Positions 62,160-64,000 of a DNA stretch of 64,000 nucleotides are shown one piece after another. The notes beneath the pieces were generated by a model, which made no database searches, had not been told where the DNA came from, and was given only the letters and a program-made list of their open reading frames with translations. The translations under genes were made by a program, and so were the position numbers. Origin of the DNA: Arthrobacter oryzae (lineage in GTDB: Bacteria > Actinomycetota > Actinomycetes > Actinomycetales > Micrococcaceae); assembly GCF_003634095.1 (NCBI RefSeq), contig NZ_RBIR01000002.1:558001-622000 (forward strand), read 5' to 3'. Each line of letters starts with the position of its first letter. Position 1 is the stretch's first letter.

Positions 62160-62195
62160 GGCCCCCAACATGGGCCGTAAGTGACCCCGCGTTGC
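62131..62195. repeat. Palindromic repeat (GCAACGCGGGGTCA family), copy 2
   Basis: The arms GCAACGCGGGGTCACTTA (62131-62148) and TAAGTGACCCCGCGTTGC (62178-62195) are exact inverted repeats. The element overlaps the 3' end of the GntR gene and fills most of the gap to hpaE. It shares its arms with 3889-3953. Confidence 0.9.
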
Positions 62196-62217
62196 AATAT
62201 CTGTTAGGAAGACAACA

Positions 62218-63750
62218 ATGACGTTTACTGCCTCGGCTACCGCCACCCACTACGTTCCGCAGGACCTGCCCACCCGGATCCAGCACTACATCAACGGCAA
62301 ATTCGTTGATTCGGTGGGCGGCAAAACCTTCGACGTCCTCGACCCGGTGTCCAACACCAACTACGCCACCGCGGCCGCCGGGCAGAAGGAGGACATCGAC
62401 CTCGCCGTCGCCGCCGCCCGCGAAGCCTTCACCAACGGCCCGTGGCCGAAGATGAAGCCGCGGGAGCGTGCCCGCATCCTGAACAAGATCGCCGACGCCG
62501 TCGAGGCCCAGGAGGCCCGGCTCGCCGAACTCGAAACCTTCGACACCGGCCTGCCGATCACCCAGGCCAAGGGCCAGGCGCTGCGCGCGGCCGAGAACTT
62601 CCGCTTCTTCGCGGACCTGATCGTGGCCCAGTTCGATGACGCCATGAAGGTCCCCGGCGCCCAGATCAACTACGTCAACCGCAAACCGATCGGCGTCGCG
62701 GGCCTGATCACGCCGTGGAACACCCCGTTCATGCTCGAATCCTGGAAGCTCGCCCCGGCCCTGGCCACCGGCAACACCGTGGTCCTCAAGCCGGCCGAGT
62801 TCACCCCGCTCTCCGCCTCGCTCTGGGCGCAGATCTTCAAGGACGCAGGCCTCCCCGACGGCGTCTTCAACCTCGTCAACGGCCTCGGCGAGGAAGCTGG
62901 CGACGCGCTGGTCAAGCACCCGGACGTCCCGCTGATTTCCTTCACCGGTGAGACCACCACGGGCCAGACAATCTTCCGCAACGCCGCGGCCAACCTCAAG
63001 GGCCTGTCCATGGAGCTCGGCGGCAAGTCACCGTGCGTCGTGTTCGCGGACGCCGACTTGGACGCCGCGATCGATTCGGCACTGTTCGGCGTCTTCTCCC
63101 TCAACGGCGAGCGCTGCACCGCCGGCTCCCGCATCCTGGTGGAGCGCGCGGTGTACGAGGAGTTTTGCGAGAAGTACGCGGCCCGGGCCAAGAACATCGT
63201 GGTCGGCGATCCGCACGATCCCAAGACCGAGGTCGGCGCCCTGGTCCACCCGGAGCATTACGCCAAGGTGGCCTCCTACGTCGAGATCGGCAAGTCCGAG
63301 GGCCGGCTGCTTGCCGGCGGCGGCCGGCCAGAGCACCTGCCCGCAGGCAACTACATCGCGCCCACCGTGTTCGCCGACGTCGCCCCGGACGCACGGATCT
63401 TCCAGGAGGAGATCTTCGGCCCCGTCGTCGCCATCACCCCGTTCGAGACCGACGCCGAGGCCCTCGCCCTGGCGAACAACACCAAATACGGGCTCGCGGC
63501 GTATATCTGGACCCAGAACCTGACCCGCGCGCACAACTTCTCCCAGAATGTCGAGGCCGGCATGGTCTGGCTGAACAGCCACAACGTCCGCGACCTTCGC
63601 ACCCCGTTCGGCGGCGTCAAAGCCTCCGGCCTGGGCCATGAGGGCGGCTACCGCTCCATCGACTTCTACACCGACCAGCAGGCCGTCCACATCACCCTCG
63701 GCTCTGTTCATACGCCTAAATTCGGTCACATTGCCAAAACCGGCGCCTGA
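62218..63750 (+). CDS. hpaE: 5-Carboxymethyl-2-hydroxymuconate semialdehyde dehydrogenase
   Basis: An NAD-dependent aldehyde dehydrogenase of 510 residues that oxidises the ring-cleavage product of homoprotocatechuate. Visible motifs are GLITPWNTPFMLESWKLAPA, SFTGETTTGQTI, MELGGKSPCVVF (catalytic Glu) and NGERCTAGSR with Cys300. The position between the FAH fusion and the ring-cleavage dioxygenase supports HpaE over other dehydrogenases. AGGAAG lies upstream of the ATG. Confidence 0.92.
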   Translation: MTFTASATATHYVPQDLPTRIQHYINGKFVDSVGGKTFDVLDPVSNTNYATAAAGQKEDIDLAVAAAREAFTNGPWPKMKPRERARILNKIADAVEAQEARLAELETFDTGLPITQAKGQALRAAENFRFFADLIVAQFDDAMKVPGAQINYVNRKPIGVAGLITPWNTPFMLESWKLAPALATGNTVVLKPAEFTPLSASLWAQIFKDAGLPDGVFNLVNGLGEEAGDALVKHPDVPLISFTGETTTGQTIFRNAAANLKGLSMELGGKSPCVVFADADLDAAIDSALFGVFSLNGERCTAGSRILVERAVYEEFCEKYAARAKNIVVGDPHDPKTEVGALVHPEHYAKVASYVEIGKSEGRLLAGGGRPEHLPAGNYIAPTVFADVAPDARIFQEEIFGPVVAITPFETDAEALALANNTKYGLAAYIWTQNLTRAHNFSQNVEAGMVWLNSHNVRDLRTPFGGVKASGLGHEGGYRSIDFYTDQQAVHITLGSVHTPKFGHIAKTGA

Positions 63751-63796
63751 AATTCACCACAGCCAACCGGAACCCTTTCAAAGAAGAGAGCACACC

Positions 63797-64000
63797 ATGA
63801 CCAACTTCATCCCCACACCCTCCGTTCCGGCGCCGGACATCGTCCGCTGCGCCTACATGGAAATCGTGGTCACCGACCTCGCCAAATCCCGCGAGTTCTA
63901 CGTGGACCTGCTGGGCCTGCACGTCACCGAGGAAGACGAGAACACCATCTACCTGCGCTCCCTCGAGGAGTTCATCCACCACAACCTGGTGCTCCGCAAG
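63797..64000 (+). CDS. hpaD: 3,4-Dihydroxyphenylacetate 2,3-dioxygenase, N-terminal fragment
   Basis: The first 68 residues of an extradiol ring-cleavage dioxygenase, cut by the right edge. VPAPDIVRCAYMEIVVTDLA then YVDLLGLHVTEEDENTIYLR is the first VOC module. The sequence is, as I remember it, almost identical to the Mn(II)-dependent MndD of Arthrobacter globiformis. The metal ligands lie in the missing part. AAGAAGAGAG precedes the ATG, 46 bases after hpaE. Confidence 0.9.
   Translation, partial: MTNFIPTPSVPAPDIVRCAYMEIVVTDLAKSREFYVDLLGLHVTEEDENTIYLRSLEEFIHHNLVLRK

Overview
The window is high-G+C DNA with actinobacterial gene content, and it most likely comes from an Arthrobacter/Pseudarthrobacter-type soil bacterium (Micrococcaceae). 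The clearest taxonomic hint is the gene cut by the right edge. Its first 68 residues resemble, from memory, the Mn(II)-dependent homoprotocatechuate 2,3-dioxygenase MndD of Arthrobacter globiformis. A DUF4193 protein, an ANTAR regulator, a complete phenylacetate pathway and many GTG starts with 1- to 4-nt gene overlaps fit the same group. I saw no tRNA, rRNA, CRISPR array, transposase, phage gene or replication origin.

Layout. 0-10 kb: the end of a polar amino acid ABC ATPase with a strong terminator; menaquinone genes menC and menD with argS between them (minus strand); a PAP2 phosphatase; an MFS transporter; a GAF-ANTAR regulator; a MinD/ParA-like ATPase; an MBL-fold hydrolase. 10.8-15.5 kb: a three-gene branched-chain 2-oxoacid dehydrogenase operon (E1alpha, E1beta, E2) divergent from an Lrp/AsnC regulator. 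15.6-20.5 kb: paaABCDE plus a paaG-like isomerase. 20.8-27.8 kb: a Tat-exported PHP-type hydrolase, a secreted HNH-like protein, DUF4193, a STAS-like protein, an LCP ligase and oligopeptidase B. 28.4-31.7 kb: a two-gene module of a domain-duplicated Ala/Asn-rich protein and an 842-residue membrane M50 metalloprotease-like protein, bracketed by palindromic repeats; this is my best candidate for an undescribed system. 31.9-36 kb: GNAT, ackA, pta. 36.3-43.2 kb: paaI-paaK, paaR, DUF427, a VOC protein, paaZ and a second paaI-type thioesterase. 43.5-50.8 kb: flavohemoglobin, a cell-surface serine protease, a tyrosine phosphatase, an SGNH hydrolase, GNAT and SRPBCC. 50.9-53.8 kb: paaJ-paaF-paaH-type beta-oxidation genes. 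53.9-57.4 kb: pentapeptide-repeat protein, SRPBCC, CsbD, dienelactone hydrolase, pheA. 57.7-64 kb: a hydroxy-aromatic monooxygenase divergent from a homoprotocatechuate meta-cleavage cluster (an FAH-RraA fusion, a GntR regulator, hpaE, hpaD).

How the genes work together. The phenylacetate genes form four transcription units spread over 38 kb. Each carries a near-identical operator (core TTACCGACCGTTCGTT or its palindrome), and a fifth, partial copy lies just upstream of the TetR gene paaR. This suggests one regulon covering CoA activation (PaaK), epoxidation (PaaABCDE), isomerisation (PaaG), ring opening (PaaZ), beta-oxidation (PaaF, PaaH, PaaJ) and thioesterase rescue (PaaI). AckA and Pta, which handle acetyl-CoA, sit inside this island. 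The right-end cluster would take homoprotocatechuate, possibly made by the divergent monooxygenase, to central metabolites under GntR control.

Several families of interspersed palindromes fill the intergenic gaps. One copy supplies the last codons and the stop of the GntR gene. All calls were made by reading the sequence; no database search was run.
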